DNA of 64,000 bases, from contig NZ_CP050022.2 in the NCBI RefSeq assembly GCF_011602485.2, forward strand, positions 7,274,001-7,338,000. Direction: 5' to 3'. Shown here piece after piece: positions 26,977-35,129 of this stretch (position 1 is the stretch's first letter; each line of letters opens with the position of its first letter). This DNA comes from Bradyrhizobium sp. 1(2017) (GTDB lineage Bacteria > Pseudomonadota > Alphaproteobacteria > Rhizobiales > Xanthobacteraceae). The notes below the pieces were generated by a model. The model worked only from the letters and a program-made list of their open reading frames with translations. It had not been told where the DNA came from and ran no database searches. The position numbers and the translations under genes are program-made.

Positions 26977-27018
26977 CACCGTCTCAGACAAGCAGGCAGA
27001 CGAGATCGACTGATCACG

Positions 27019-27057
27019 GTCTCATCACCGATAAATGCCCAGGGCTTTGCGGTGACA
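27019..27057 (-). promoter_or_regulatory. Shared upstream element, copy 11
   Basis: GTCTCATCACCGATAAATG, then GGGCTTTGCGGTGACA. The TCACCGA/CGGTGA repeat is complete although the CAG before TCACC is replaced. Confidence 0.55.
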
Positions 27058-27133
27058 GGGTTTTTGTAACGCCTATGGCGGTACCGAATCTGAGCAAATT
27101 CGACCATCTCGCCAGAACGCGAATTGGGACAGC

Positions 27134-27883
27134 CTAGCACTCGTCCTTGTCGCTGTGATGAAGATTAAAAGTTTTGTCGTACTTGTCGCGGGCTTCGGTA
27201 CCAACGCTGTATCGGCCGGGCCACCATGAATGTGGCGGATTGTAGTTGTCGTTCTCAGCGTCTGCCTTGGCTTTCTCGCCTAGCTTCTCGGGCGTCCAAA
27301 GCGACATTGATTTATCTTTACCCCACACTTGCTCCTCACTGACCCCATCCTCGACGATGACTTTGCTGCGGCCGATGGCGCCGGCAGCAATTTGAAACGA
27401 AGTGCCTATCGCCCAACAGCATGCCACCATCACGCTGAATCCATCGCGCATGATGTAGTCAAAGACAATGATGCCAACGGACAGAAACACCGCATTCGAG
27501 GCAAAGAAAGTTCCGGCCCCGCTAGCTATCGCCGCCGCGTCGGTGCCAAAGCTCCATTCTCCCGATCTGGTGGATTCTACTGTCTGCGCAAGACGGCTAG
27601 GCAGATCGATGCCCACGTAGAAGCCAAAGCCCCCGTAAAGCATCATCACCAAGACGATCCATTCGTTTCGAAAAAAATCATTTTCCATGCGCATCATTCC
27701 TACCGCCACGTACAGACCGCCCGCGGCCCCAACCATGGCGAGTCCAATTCTTTCGAGAATGTGCGCCAATTCGATCAGCACGGAGCGGCCGAGCCACGTG
27801 GTAGTGGCGACGCGGGCGTACTTCGTCAACTTTCTCTCCCCAAACGACAAAGCGCTAAGAACAACTGCAATGCTCATTTTCAT
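27134..27883 (-). CDS. Polytopic membrane protein of unknown function
   Basis: A 249-residue protein from the ATG at 27883 with AAAGGAG. It has about four transmembrane helices (around residues 40-65, 77-97, 120-145 and 150-175, e.g. IVLVMMLYGGFGFYVGI and ASNAVFLSVGIIVFDYIM). A soluble C-terminal domain contains WTPEKLGEKAKADAENDNY and ends HHSDKDEC. The long charged tail probably faces the cytoplasm. No family is recognised. The gene stands alone. Confidence 0.75.
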   Translation of the reverse strand: MKMSIAVVLSALSFGERKLTKYARVATTTWLGRSVLIELAHILERIGLAMVGAAGGLYVAVGMMRMENDFFRNEWIVLVMMLYGGFGFYVGIDLPSRLAQTVESTRSGEWSFGTDAAAIASGAGTFFASNAVFLSVGIIVFDYIMRDGFSVMVACCWAIGTSFQIAAGAIGRSKVIVEDGVSEEQVWGKDKSMSLWTPEKLGEKAKADAENDNYNPPHSWWPGRYSVGTEARDKYDKTFNLHHSDKDEC

Positions 27884-28118
27884 GATATTCTCCTTTCTTG
27901 TTTTCCAATTGCTCGCCCAACGCAACGCAGGCGCCACCCGAGCGCATCGTGATGCGATTTGAATATCAATGTTCAGGATGACGTGTGCCTACCGACGGCA
28001 CTGGGCTGCCATTTGGTGGAAGCGGCGACTTCGGTGCATCGCCGTTTTTGGGGCAGCTCTCTCGGACAAGCAATCCGCTCGGCCGAGCCAACAAGCTACG
28101 CCGTTTCCGTTCGATCAC

Positions 28119-28315
28119 CTAATGAATAACTTCCGCATCGGGGGGCCATTCATCGCGATACCCACCGAGGTCGTATTCTAACTTCAAGACGTCAGTTTGC
28201 GCCAACCTCTCGCCGATCAGGGTGATCTTCAGGCGGAAGGCTCTGAATGGAGACCCTGCTTCGTCGTGCAGTGCGACCCAGCCGTTGAGCTCTGCGTGAT
28301 GAACTGCCTGAGGTC
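28119..28315 (-). pseudogene. Fragment of an unidentified gene (3' part)
   Basis: Minus strand, no start codon: AVHHAELNGWVALHDEAGSP, FRAFRLKITLIGERLAQTDV, LKLEYDLGGYRDEWPPDAEV then IH and stop. The codon pattern and the alternation of strands and polar turns look like real protein, and an in-frame stop lies just upstream. It is therefore a 5'-truncated remnant, or a gene with a non-standard start. Confidence 0.45.
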
Positions 28316-28684
28316 GGCATGATGCTCACGAGCCCAACAGCATACGCCTTGGAGAGCCAGAGCCGATTGGAATCAGTAATGGGCCCTGCCAGTTCACGAC
28401 TGGGTTCGGTCGATGACCAAAATAAAACAGAAAGAGATAGCTATTCGGGAACGAAGAGTGCACTGTTGCGAGGTGCCGATTGTAACGCTGGCGCGGAGTT
28501 TTACTCCAGCGCGACGAAGCGTAGAAAAAGAAAAATAGCTTCAGCGCTCTCCACTCACTGTGGAGGCCAGTTGAGATTTCAATTGGAACGCATTCGCCCG
28601 AAGAGCTGAATGGCGTCGCTTGCACCCGGCGACATCGCCCCTGTGCTAGTGGTTACGGCGGCACCTCGCGGCCAATCTGCGAGA
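28316..28684. other. AT-richer intergenic stretch with a hairpin
   Basis: No supported gene. CGCTGGCGCGGAG-TTTTA-CTCCAGCG near 28488-28515 can form a hairpin. The base composition is lower in GC than the flanks. Confidence 0.35.
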
Positions 28685-30289
28685 ATGATCATGGTGATGA
28701 CCCGATCGCGAAGCGAAACGGTAGTGTTCAAACACCCATTCCGGATCGCAAGCGCTGAACGACTATTACCTGCCGGCTCATATGAGGTTATCACCGAAGA
28801 AGAGTCGACCGAAGGCTTGTCATTTCCGTCTTTTCGGCCCGTCGCCACCATGATGAAGGTGCCTGCGCCGCCACCCCGTGGCGCTTCAGTCGAGATGGTG
28901 ACGATCAGTTCGGTCGATCTTTCGGATGCCCGGGAGCCGATGCGATGGCGTGAAGCGCCTGTCGACCTCGGCAAGCATCGCGATAGCGCCGCGCCGAACA
29001 CGGACTTTCGCCCAACGCCGGCGGAGATTGGACCCAGTGCCGAGGTGTTGCTCGGTCGGCTTCTGCACCTCGAACGTGAGTTGCTCGCGACACCCGCGAA
29101 GCCAAGGACGAGCGTGCTTCCGGAGCTAAAAATGCCCGGCCGCGACCTACGAATCGATGCTTGCCGCGGCATCGCGCTCTGGTGCATCTTTCTGAACCAT
29201 ATTCCCAACAACATCGGAAGCTGGCTGACGTTGCGGAATTACGGCTTCAGCGATAGCGCGGAAGTGTTCATGTTCGCCTCGGGCGTGACCTGCGCGATCG
29301 CCTACGGTAAGGCGCACGAGCGGGGTGGATGGATGGGCGTGCTCGGCCGTACACTGCAACGTAGCTGGGACATTTACGCCGCTTTTCTGCTGCTCATTCT
29401 TGCTTGCGCCGTGGTGGTTTACCTCGCAGGCGGCGGCGGGCTTGCCGACGAGACCAATACGCGTATTCTCTTGGAACATCCGGGAGCGACGCTCGCGCAA
29501 GCGGCAATCCTGCAATACCGTCCTGTCAACACCGACGTCTTGCCTCTCTTCGTAATTTTCCATCTTTTGTTCGCGCCATTGCTGTGGCTGATGCTCCGAG
29601 TGCCGAACGTGGCGCTCGGCGCCTCGCTCTTGCTTTATGCGTCGGTGCATCTTTTCGGCTGGACCGTTCCGGCGTGGCCGAACAACGATTGGTTCTTCAA
29701 TCCGCTCGCTTGGCAGTTGCTGGTTGTGCTTGGTGCGTGGTGTGTCACGGAGGGCAAGAAGTTCTGGCCGCGGTTGAGTTCACGCTTGGCGCTTGGACTT
29801 GCCGTTCTCTATCTGGGTTTCAGCCTGACTATCGCATTGGGTTGGAGCATCAGACCACCGGAGGTTCTTGTCCCACAGATCCTGACGAAGTTGCCTTACC
29901 TGGCGGGCAAATCGGACCTCGATCCTTTGCGATTGCTGCATTTTATTGCCCTTGCGATCTTGGTGGTATGGCTCGTGCCTCGCAATTGGCGAGGGCTGTC
30001 GACGCCGGCGATGCGCGGGGCGATCCGCTGCGGCGAGAACCCCTTGGCAATCTATTGCCTCGGCGTTCTGCTCGCGCTTGCCGGCCACATAGCGCTGGTC
30101 AAAATCTCAGATGAGCTTGCAATGCAGATCGCACTCAGTTTCGTCGGCATCCTGGTGATGATTGCGACTGCAACCCTGCTCAGCTCGATCAGGACCAAAC
30201 CCAGGCAGCGACAACCGCTCATGACATCCGATTTCATTGCAGAGGATGCACGCCGTAACGCGTCTCCGGTCAGGCCAACAAACCGCTGA
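28685..30289 (+). CDS. OpgC-type acyltransferase with an extra N-terminal domain
   Basis: A 534-residue membrane protein. From about residue 135 (MPGRDLRIDACRGIALWCIF, LNHIPNN) it is an OpgC-family protein: about ten transmembrane helices of the acyltransferase-3 type, a family known for succinylating periplasmic glucans. Residues 1-90 (MTRSRSETVVFKHPFRI, LPAGSYEVITEEES, VATMMKVPAPPP, VEMVTISSVDLSDARE) are a separate small domain. Remnants of this domain stand alone at 6337 and 20926. A linker with LLGRLLHLERELL joins the two. The ATG at 28685 is chosen; the frame is open to 28610. It could be a fusion formed by deletion. The substrate is inferred from the family only. Confidence 0.85.
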   Translation: MIMVMTRSRSETVVFKHPFRIASAERLLPAGSYEVITEEESTEGLSFPSFRPVATMMKVPAPPPRGASVEMVTISSVDLSDAREPMRWREAPVDLGKHRDSAAPNTDFRPTPAEIGPSAEVLLGRLLHLERELLATPAKPRTSVLPELKMPGRDLRIDACRGIALWCIFLNHIPNNIGSWLTLRNYGFSDSAEVFMFASGVTCAIAYGKAHERGGWMGVLGRTLQRSWDIYAAFLLLILACAVVVYLAGGGGLADETNTRILLEHPGATLAQAAILQYRPVNTDVLPLFVIFHLLFAPLLWLMLRVPNVALGASLLLYASVHLFGWTVPAWPNNDWFFNPLAWQLLVVLGAWCVTEGKKFWPRLSSRLALGLAVLYLGFSLTIALGWSIRPPEVLVPQILTKLPYLAGKSDLDPLRLLHFIALAILVVWLVPRNWRGLSTPAMRGAIRCGENPLAIYCLGVLLALAGHIALVKISDELAMQIALSFVGILVMIATATLLSSIRTKPRQRQPLMTSDFIAEDARRNASPVRPTNR

Positions 30290-30730
30290 TGTCGCGCCAG
30301 ATGGTTCACGGGCGGACGATGCAACGGACTCGGCGGCGCGTCCGCTTTCTCACCAGCACCTGACGGCATTCGGATATGAGATGTTATGGAAGAAGTCGGC
30401 CTTAAGCCGACTTCCCAAACCCTTGCGGCGCTCCGATCATTCGATCCATATAAGACACGGAGCAAGTCCCGTTCAGCGCAGAAGGCTAATGGCGGGTAGT
30501 CACAATCGAATCATCCTTCAGAATGCTGAAGGCCATCCGTGTACGCATTGCAGAGACAAACGTCGCGAGCAGTTGCACCCAGCCAAAGCCTCTCTGGGGC
30601 GCCGCGTATCTACGAGTCCTCTCGAAAGAATTGGGCATCGGTTTAGTGCGACCGCAATCAGCAGTTGCCAGGGAAGTCCAGCCTCCAGTACCCTCTTCCT
30701 TTGAGGCCAATAGCACGTGGAACTTAGGGT
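30290..30730. other. Gap between OpgC-type gene and defence cluster
   Basis: No gene I can support. GGCCGACTTCTTCC-type and AAGTCGGCCTTAAGCCGACTT sequence near 30393-30413 forms a short inverted repeat that could end transcription of the preceding gene. Confidence 0.35.
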
Positions 30731-31738
30731 ATGGAGACGCAGGTTCGTACGCCGCAAATGGTGTTCATGCAGCCGCAAAGGCTGATTGTTCCCCTGTTTC
30801 AAAGACCATACGTTTGGAATGAGGAGACTCAGTGGGAGCCGCTGTGGGAGGACGTCAGACGCGTCGCCGAGCGGGTGATTGCCGAGCCCAACGGCAAACA
30901 CCAACCACATTTCCTTGGCGCTGTGGTGCTGCAACAGATGCCGAACCAGTCTGGTTTGATGCAGCAACGGACCATCATCGACGGGCAACAACGGCTCACC
31001 ACTCTTCAGCTCTTGCTCGATGCACTGAGCGCCCAGCTAACTGAGGTCAATGCATTGGCTTGCGCGGCACGTATCGAGCCGCTGGTCACCAATGCCGAGC
31101 CGTTCTGCTCAAAGGCGGAAGATCGATTTAAAGTCTGGCCCACCAATCGAGATCGGCCCGCCTTCAACGAGGTGATGGCTGCCAGCGCCCCCGTCGACCA
31201 TGCTTCACTCAGATATCGCAATGAGCGGATGGTGCAGGCTCATCGCTATTTCAGCGAACAAGTTCGCGAATGGCTCAATGCGGGCGGCTCGGATTTGGTG
31301 CAAATCCGGGCAACGTCAATCGAACGCGCCGCGCGTGAATTGGTCCAGTTGGTGGTTATCGACCTCTCTGTCGACGAAAACGCCCAAGAAATTTTTGAAA
31401 CGCTGAACGCGCGTGGCGCACAACTAACCGCAGCGGACTTGATCAAGAACTTTATCTTCCAACGCCTTTTGGAATCCGGAGCAGACGTCGAAGATTCCTA
31501 CGAAAAGTACTGGAAGGACTTCGAGACGGGATTCTGGGAGGTCGAAATCAGCGTCGGCCGTTTCCGGCACCCGCGATCGTCGGTGTTCTTAAATCATTGG
31601 CTCATAGCACAAACCGGCGAAGAGGTTGTTGCGAGGGAGGTGTTCGATCGATTCAAGCGCTTCGCCGACCACGATGCAGGTTTGCCAATGGAACGCCTAC
31701 TGAAGCAAATTCACGCTGCGGCTGGCCGTGGATTCTGA
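30731..31738 (+). CDS. DUF262 (GmrS-like) protein, C-terminal half missing
   Basis: A 335-residue protein with the DUF262 N-domain of GmrSD/SspE-type nucleases. FQRPYVWNEETQWEPLWED (residues 23-41), the phosphotransfer/NTPase loop DGQQRLTTLQLL (84-95) and FETLNARGAQLTAADLIKNF (about 223-242) are all visible. Full-length relatives are 550-700 residues and end in a DUF1524 HNH nuclease (HxxP...N). None of that is present here. Directly after the stop, another frame reads RLAVDSDDDEQGDDEDDDET and then stops, so an internal deletion with frameshift looks likely. GmrSD restricts modified DNA; this copy probably lost the nuclease. Confidence 0.85.
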   Translation: METQVRTPQMVFMQPQRLIVPLFQRPYVWNEETQWEPLWEDVRRVAERVIAEPNGKHQPHFLGAVVLQQMPNQSGLMQQRTIIDGQQRLTTLQLLLDALSAQLTEVNALACAARIEPLVTNAEPFCSKAEDRFKVWPTNRDRPAFNEVMAASAPVDHASLRYRNERMVQAHRYFSEQVREWLNAGGSDLVQIRATSIERAARELVQLVVIDLSVDENAQEIFETLNARGAQLTAADLIKNFIFQRLLESGADVEDSYEKYWKDFETGFWEVEISVGRFRHPRSSVFLNHWLIAQTGEEVVAREVFDRFKRFADHDAGLPMERLLKQIHAAAGRGF

Positions 31739-31868
31739 TGATGACGAACAGGGCGATGATGAGGACGACGACGAGACCTAAGTCGTCATAGGGCCAGCTG
31801 CATCGTGTACTGACGGGGCACAGCAAGAGTCATAGGCCGCAGGAATTGATTGCCCCGCGCTATCGAGT

Positions 31869-32432
31869 TCAGAAGCGAGGGCACTCGATCGCGTCAGGCT
31901 CACAGAGGAAGGTCTGGCCCGTTAGGAGGTGAACAATCTCAATACCGGGCGTGCGCTTCGCAAATACTGGCTTACAAAGTGTTGTGAACGCATCTAAATC
32001 GGTGACAAACATAAAACGGTAATCTGCGGTGGCCGTCGCCAACCGTACGAGGTCCTTCAATATGGCGGTTTTCTGCGCCGCTCCAAACCCAGGCTGATAT
32101 GGTTTTGTGGTCTTCAACTCACCCACGATCCTTCTTCCGTCGTTGGTTCTAGCGACGATGTCTTCTCCAGCAGCGCCCTGCGGTTTGCCTGCCGCATCGA
32201 AATCAGTAATCCCGAACCGCTGTACCAGGTAATCTTTTACGATGAGGGTCGCCACGAAGGCGACATCGTTACTCAGGTTTCCTAGCGCGGACTTAATCCC
32301 AATCAGATGCTCAAGCCAAACGCTCGGTTCGATCAGCCGAGGCAAGGCGCTCGTCATCAGAAAGCTTCTCAATGCGTAATCTTTTGCCCGGATGGCCTCG
32401 CAATATCTGATCTCACCGCTCGATAGGGACAT
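31869..32432 (-). CDS. PD-(D/E)XK-like nuclease, putative restriction enzyme
   Basis: A 187-residue protein from the ATG at 32432; one four codons earlier is possible. The core GEDIVARTNDGRRIVGELKT then TKPYQPGFGAAQKTAI has E-D-...-G-E-L-K spacing like the metal-binding residues of PD-(D/E)XK nucleases. It is followed by a KDLVRLATATADYRFMFVTD helix-strand. It stands between a broken DUF262 gene and the type I system, facing the former. No methyltransferase partner is adjacent. Restriction function is inference. Confidence 0.55.
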   Translation of the reverse strand: MSLSSGEIRYCEAIRAKDYALRSFLMTSALPRLIEPSVWLEHLIGIKSALGNLSNDVAFVATLIVKDYLVQRFGITDFDAAGKPQGAAGEDIVARTNDGRRIVGELKTTKPYQPGFGAAQKTAILKDLVRLATATADYRFMFVTDLDAFTTLCKPVFAKRTPGIEIVHLLTGQTFLCEPDAIECPRF

Positions 32433-32791
32433 CTGGAGCTCCAAGATGATGGTTGGGGAATGTCAGGGAAACAAGGGCGACTTATATGTGGTTCGCCCCC
32501 TTTGCGTCTGAATAGGGGGAGATCGGTCCTGAGAAAGGCCCTCCTTAGACTTCTTGCACCCCCTCCCTTGTCAACCAGCTGTCAACCGCGTCAACCTTGT
32601 CAACCTAACTTTTCAGCTCCCTCAGCTACCGCGGTCCCGAGGTGCGAATTACCCACGATGCGCTTAGCCTCCAGAAGGACCCGTAAGCATGGCGAAGCAG
32701 GGCGGTGTTTTCATCGGATCAAGCGCGGGTCAATGCACCTAGTGGTGCAATTTTTCACCCTTCATCCAAGACAAGCGCCTCTCGCGTCGGT
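32433..32791. other. Gap with TCAACC repeats
   Basis: A cluster of TGTCAACC/CGTCAACC repeats lies at 32571-32603. No gene is supported. Confidence 0.35.
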
Positions 32792-33433
32792 CTATTCGCG
32801 CTTGGGACACTGGTCGAGGCCGAAGGCGGTGGATGGGTTCATGCTCCCAATCCCCTTCTGTACGAGCCTCCGAGTTGGACGGTCGTTTTTTTGATGACAG
32901 TCGCCGCGAATTACTCGGAGAGCCTCTTCCTTCCTTCTTTCTGTGTTCTTCGTGGTGCTCGCCATTTTCACGGAATTGGACCCTCTCGGGCGGTGCGCTG
33001 AGGGCGCGCGCGAAATCCACGCTCGCCATTCCGTCGATACAATTTCCACCAAGTTGGTGAGGCTCTGGCGGCTTCGCATCGGACGCTCGATGACCTTGAG
33101 ATGGAACAACCGCCGGGCTTCATGCAAAGTGGTTTGAACGGTGGTTCGACAGACGCCGGCAAGAGCGGCAATCTTGCCTATCGGCAAATCGCATACTCCG
33201 TGATGTTTGATCTCGCCTGCGATGATGCAGAGAACGGACCGCTGTCCCTCGGTGTAATAATGACGAAGCGTATCGGGCAGAGCACTGGACCCACCGAGTC
33301 GCCGGCGCCTATCTCGTGAAGCCTGGCGATTAGGCGACCGCGGCCGTTGCCGCGCAAGTAAACGAGAAACCTTTAGTGGCTTCGCTAGAGCCGCAGGCGG
33401 AGCCCTGGCGTCGTGGCTATCAAACCCTGCTCA
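32792..33433 (-). pseudogene. 5'-truncated HTH protein (rhizobial element type)
   Basis: The frame from KPLKVSRLLARQRPRSPNRQ through LGGSSALPDTLRHYYTEGQR, VLCIIAGEIKHHGVCDLPIG, KIAALAGVCRTTVQTTLHEA and STTKNTERRKEEA is that of a helix-turn-helix protein family frequent on rhizobial plasmids and islands. The HTH is IGKIAALAGVCRTTVQ. The frame is open upstream only to a stop near 33436 and has no start there, so the N-terminal part is lost. The family resembles replication initiators in placement of the winged HTH. That is inference. Confidence 0.6.
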
Positions 33434-33757
33434 AATGCCTGGACGATGGGCTCATTCCACGGCCGAGCCTTTAGCCGCTCAATGCTTCGCGCGAAATCGG
33501 GCGCGCGTGGAATATAGGAGGTCATTGCGCGCAGCCGCTCGTCGTGGACAGCGCACCATTGCCGCGATGAGCATCAGAGCATCGCGAGGGCGGATGCCGC
33601 GAACTCTCCGCGGATAGCGGAGACGAGAGGTTGTCTGATATGAAACGGCGATCTTGCTCCGCCGCGTGCAGTGCATTTCGATCGCTTCCAGGCATCAGCC
33701 GCTCCTTGAGGACAACGGCTTGCAGCATGAGCTAGGTCGACGATTTGAGCTTGCTGT

Positions 33758-34252
33758 CTACCTCCCCCTTTTCTTTCGAGGTTGCGGTTTGGCTACCCGG
33801 CCCAAGGCAGGGGTGAATACTGGTTCAAGCGCCTGTTTTTTCTTGTCAAATTGGCGCTGTCGCTCGCGAAGTTTCGCGAACTCCGCGTCATCCGTTGCAA
33901 GGCTGCTGATTTTCATTTCGATTGCCCAGTATCCCTCATCAGCCCTCTTATATTGATGCAGCGGCGTTATAAGAGAACGGATCTTGTGAGATAGCGCCGC
34001 GCAATCCTCGTCATGCTCGCCGGTCGCGTATTCATAAACCCTATGAGCGAACGTATGGAAGGTCGCACCTTCAGTCGAGCTTGCGCTACGCGGATGATAC
34101 GAATCAAATAGATCGAAAGCTTCACCGAATCCATCTTGAATGGATTGCAACCGGAAGGTCTCGAGCTGGCGCAGCTCTTGAGAACCATCCCCGCCGCCTG
34201 GGACGAGCAGCAGGTTCTGATCGGCTCCCTGGCCCGCAAAGCCTGAAACCGC
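33758..34252 (-). CDS. 5'-truncated hypothetical protein
   Basis: A coding-like frame, LLVPGGGDGSQELRQLETFR, LQSIQDGFGEAFDLFDSYHP, RSASSTEGATFHTFAHRVYE, then YWAIEMKISSLATDDAEFAK, ending in a basic tail KPQPRKKRGR. The first usable ATG is at 34150, but the frame reads sensibly back to a TAG at 34253, so the 5' end is probably lost. No family is recognised. The stretch 33434-33757 shows only short frames I do not support. Confidence 0.45.
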   Translation of the reverse strand, partial: AVSGFAGQGADQNLLLVPGGGDGSQELRQLETFRLQSIQDGFGEAFDLFDSYHPRSASSTEGATFHTFAHRVYEYATGEHDEDCAALSHKIRSLITPLHQYKRADEGYWAIEMKISSLATDDAEFAKLRERQRQFDKKKQALEPVFTPALGRVAKPQPRKKRGR

Positions 34253-34442
34253 CTAACGCCCCCTTACAGCACCGGGTGGAAGCGGATTCGCACATCGAGT
34301 GTTATGGAACGTCGGTGCGACCAGCGTCCCTATGCAAACAATAGGAGGCTTGGTTAGCCAATCGCGTTATAAAGAAATTACGATCAACGAGAATACGCGT
34401 TCGGAGCCAGTCGGGCACCAATGTGGCCGGCAACACGGCCGG

Positions 34443-35129
34443 TCACACCTCTTCTTCAAGCACCTGACCGTGTTCTTTCAACCATGCTCTCGCCTTTTCC
34501 ATTGACGGTAGCTGCGTGCGGATTATCGACCAAAACCGCGACGAATGGTTGGCCTCGATTAGGTGCGCAAGCTCGTGGACGACAACATAGTCGATTACAA
34601 ACACCGGCGCCTTGATGAGACGCCAATTGAAATTGACGTTGTCATTCACCGTGCAGGAGCCCCAACGGTAGCGATTGTTCACAATCTTTGCAGCGACAAA
34701 AGCAACGCCGAGCGCACGCGCATGACCTTCAACGCGCGCGAGAATGTTCTCTTTCGCCCGCGCGATATACCAATCGCGCAGGACCCTGCGCCGCCTCGCA
34801 AGCCGCGCGGGCGGAACTATAAATCGATGCGCAAATTCGATGTTTCCACTGGCGGTCTCCGCAATTTCGATTTGATATTCGCGCCCGAGGTAAGGCGCAG
34901 ACTCTCCATTGACAACTTCTTTACCGGGAGGATGCGCTCGGCTTTGATACTTTTGCGGGTGCTGTAGCTTCTTGAGAATCCACTGCCGCTTAGAATTCAC
35001 CGCCTGATGCAAGCTCTCTTCAGACACATTTTGCGGTGCGTGAACGATAACGGCCCGGTCCCGCTCAACCGATATGGTCAGCTTCTTTCGCCTTGGTGAG
35101 CGTACAATCTGGTAATCAATCTTCGTCAT
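34443..35129 (-). CDS. YgjP-type zinc metallopeptidase (M48/SprT-like)
   Basis: A 228-residue protein of the YgjP/DUF45 family. RRKKLTISVERDRAVIVHAP opens it, RWGSC lies at 155-159, and the zinc site HELAHLIEANHSSRFW spans 185-200, with HExxH and the downstream His. It overlaps the hsdR stop by 4 bp (ATGA), so it is the last gene of the hsd operon. Such genes are often found at the end of type I systems. A role in controlling or removing Hsd subunits is a plausible guess, by analogy with ClpXP control of HsdR elsewhere. Confidence 0.88.
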   Translation of the reverse strand: MTKIDYQIVRSPRRKKLTISVERDRAVIVHAPQNVSEESLHQAVNSKRQWILKKLQHPQKYQSRAHPPGKEVVNGESAPYLGREYQIEIAETASGNIEFAHRFIVPPARLARRRRVLRDWYIARAKENILARVEGHARALGVAFVAAKIVNNRYRWGSCTVNDNVNFNWRLIKAPVFVIDYVVVHELAHLIEANHSSRFWSIIRTQLPSMEKARAWLKEHGQVLEEEV

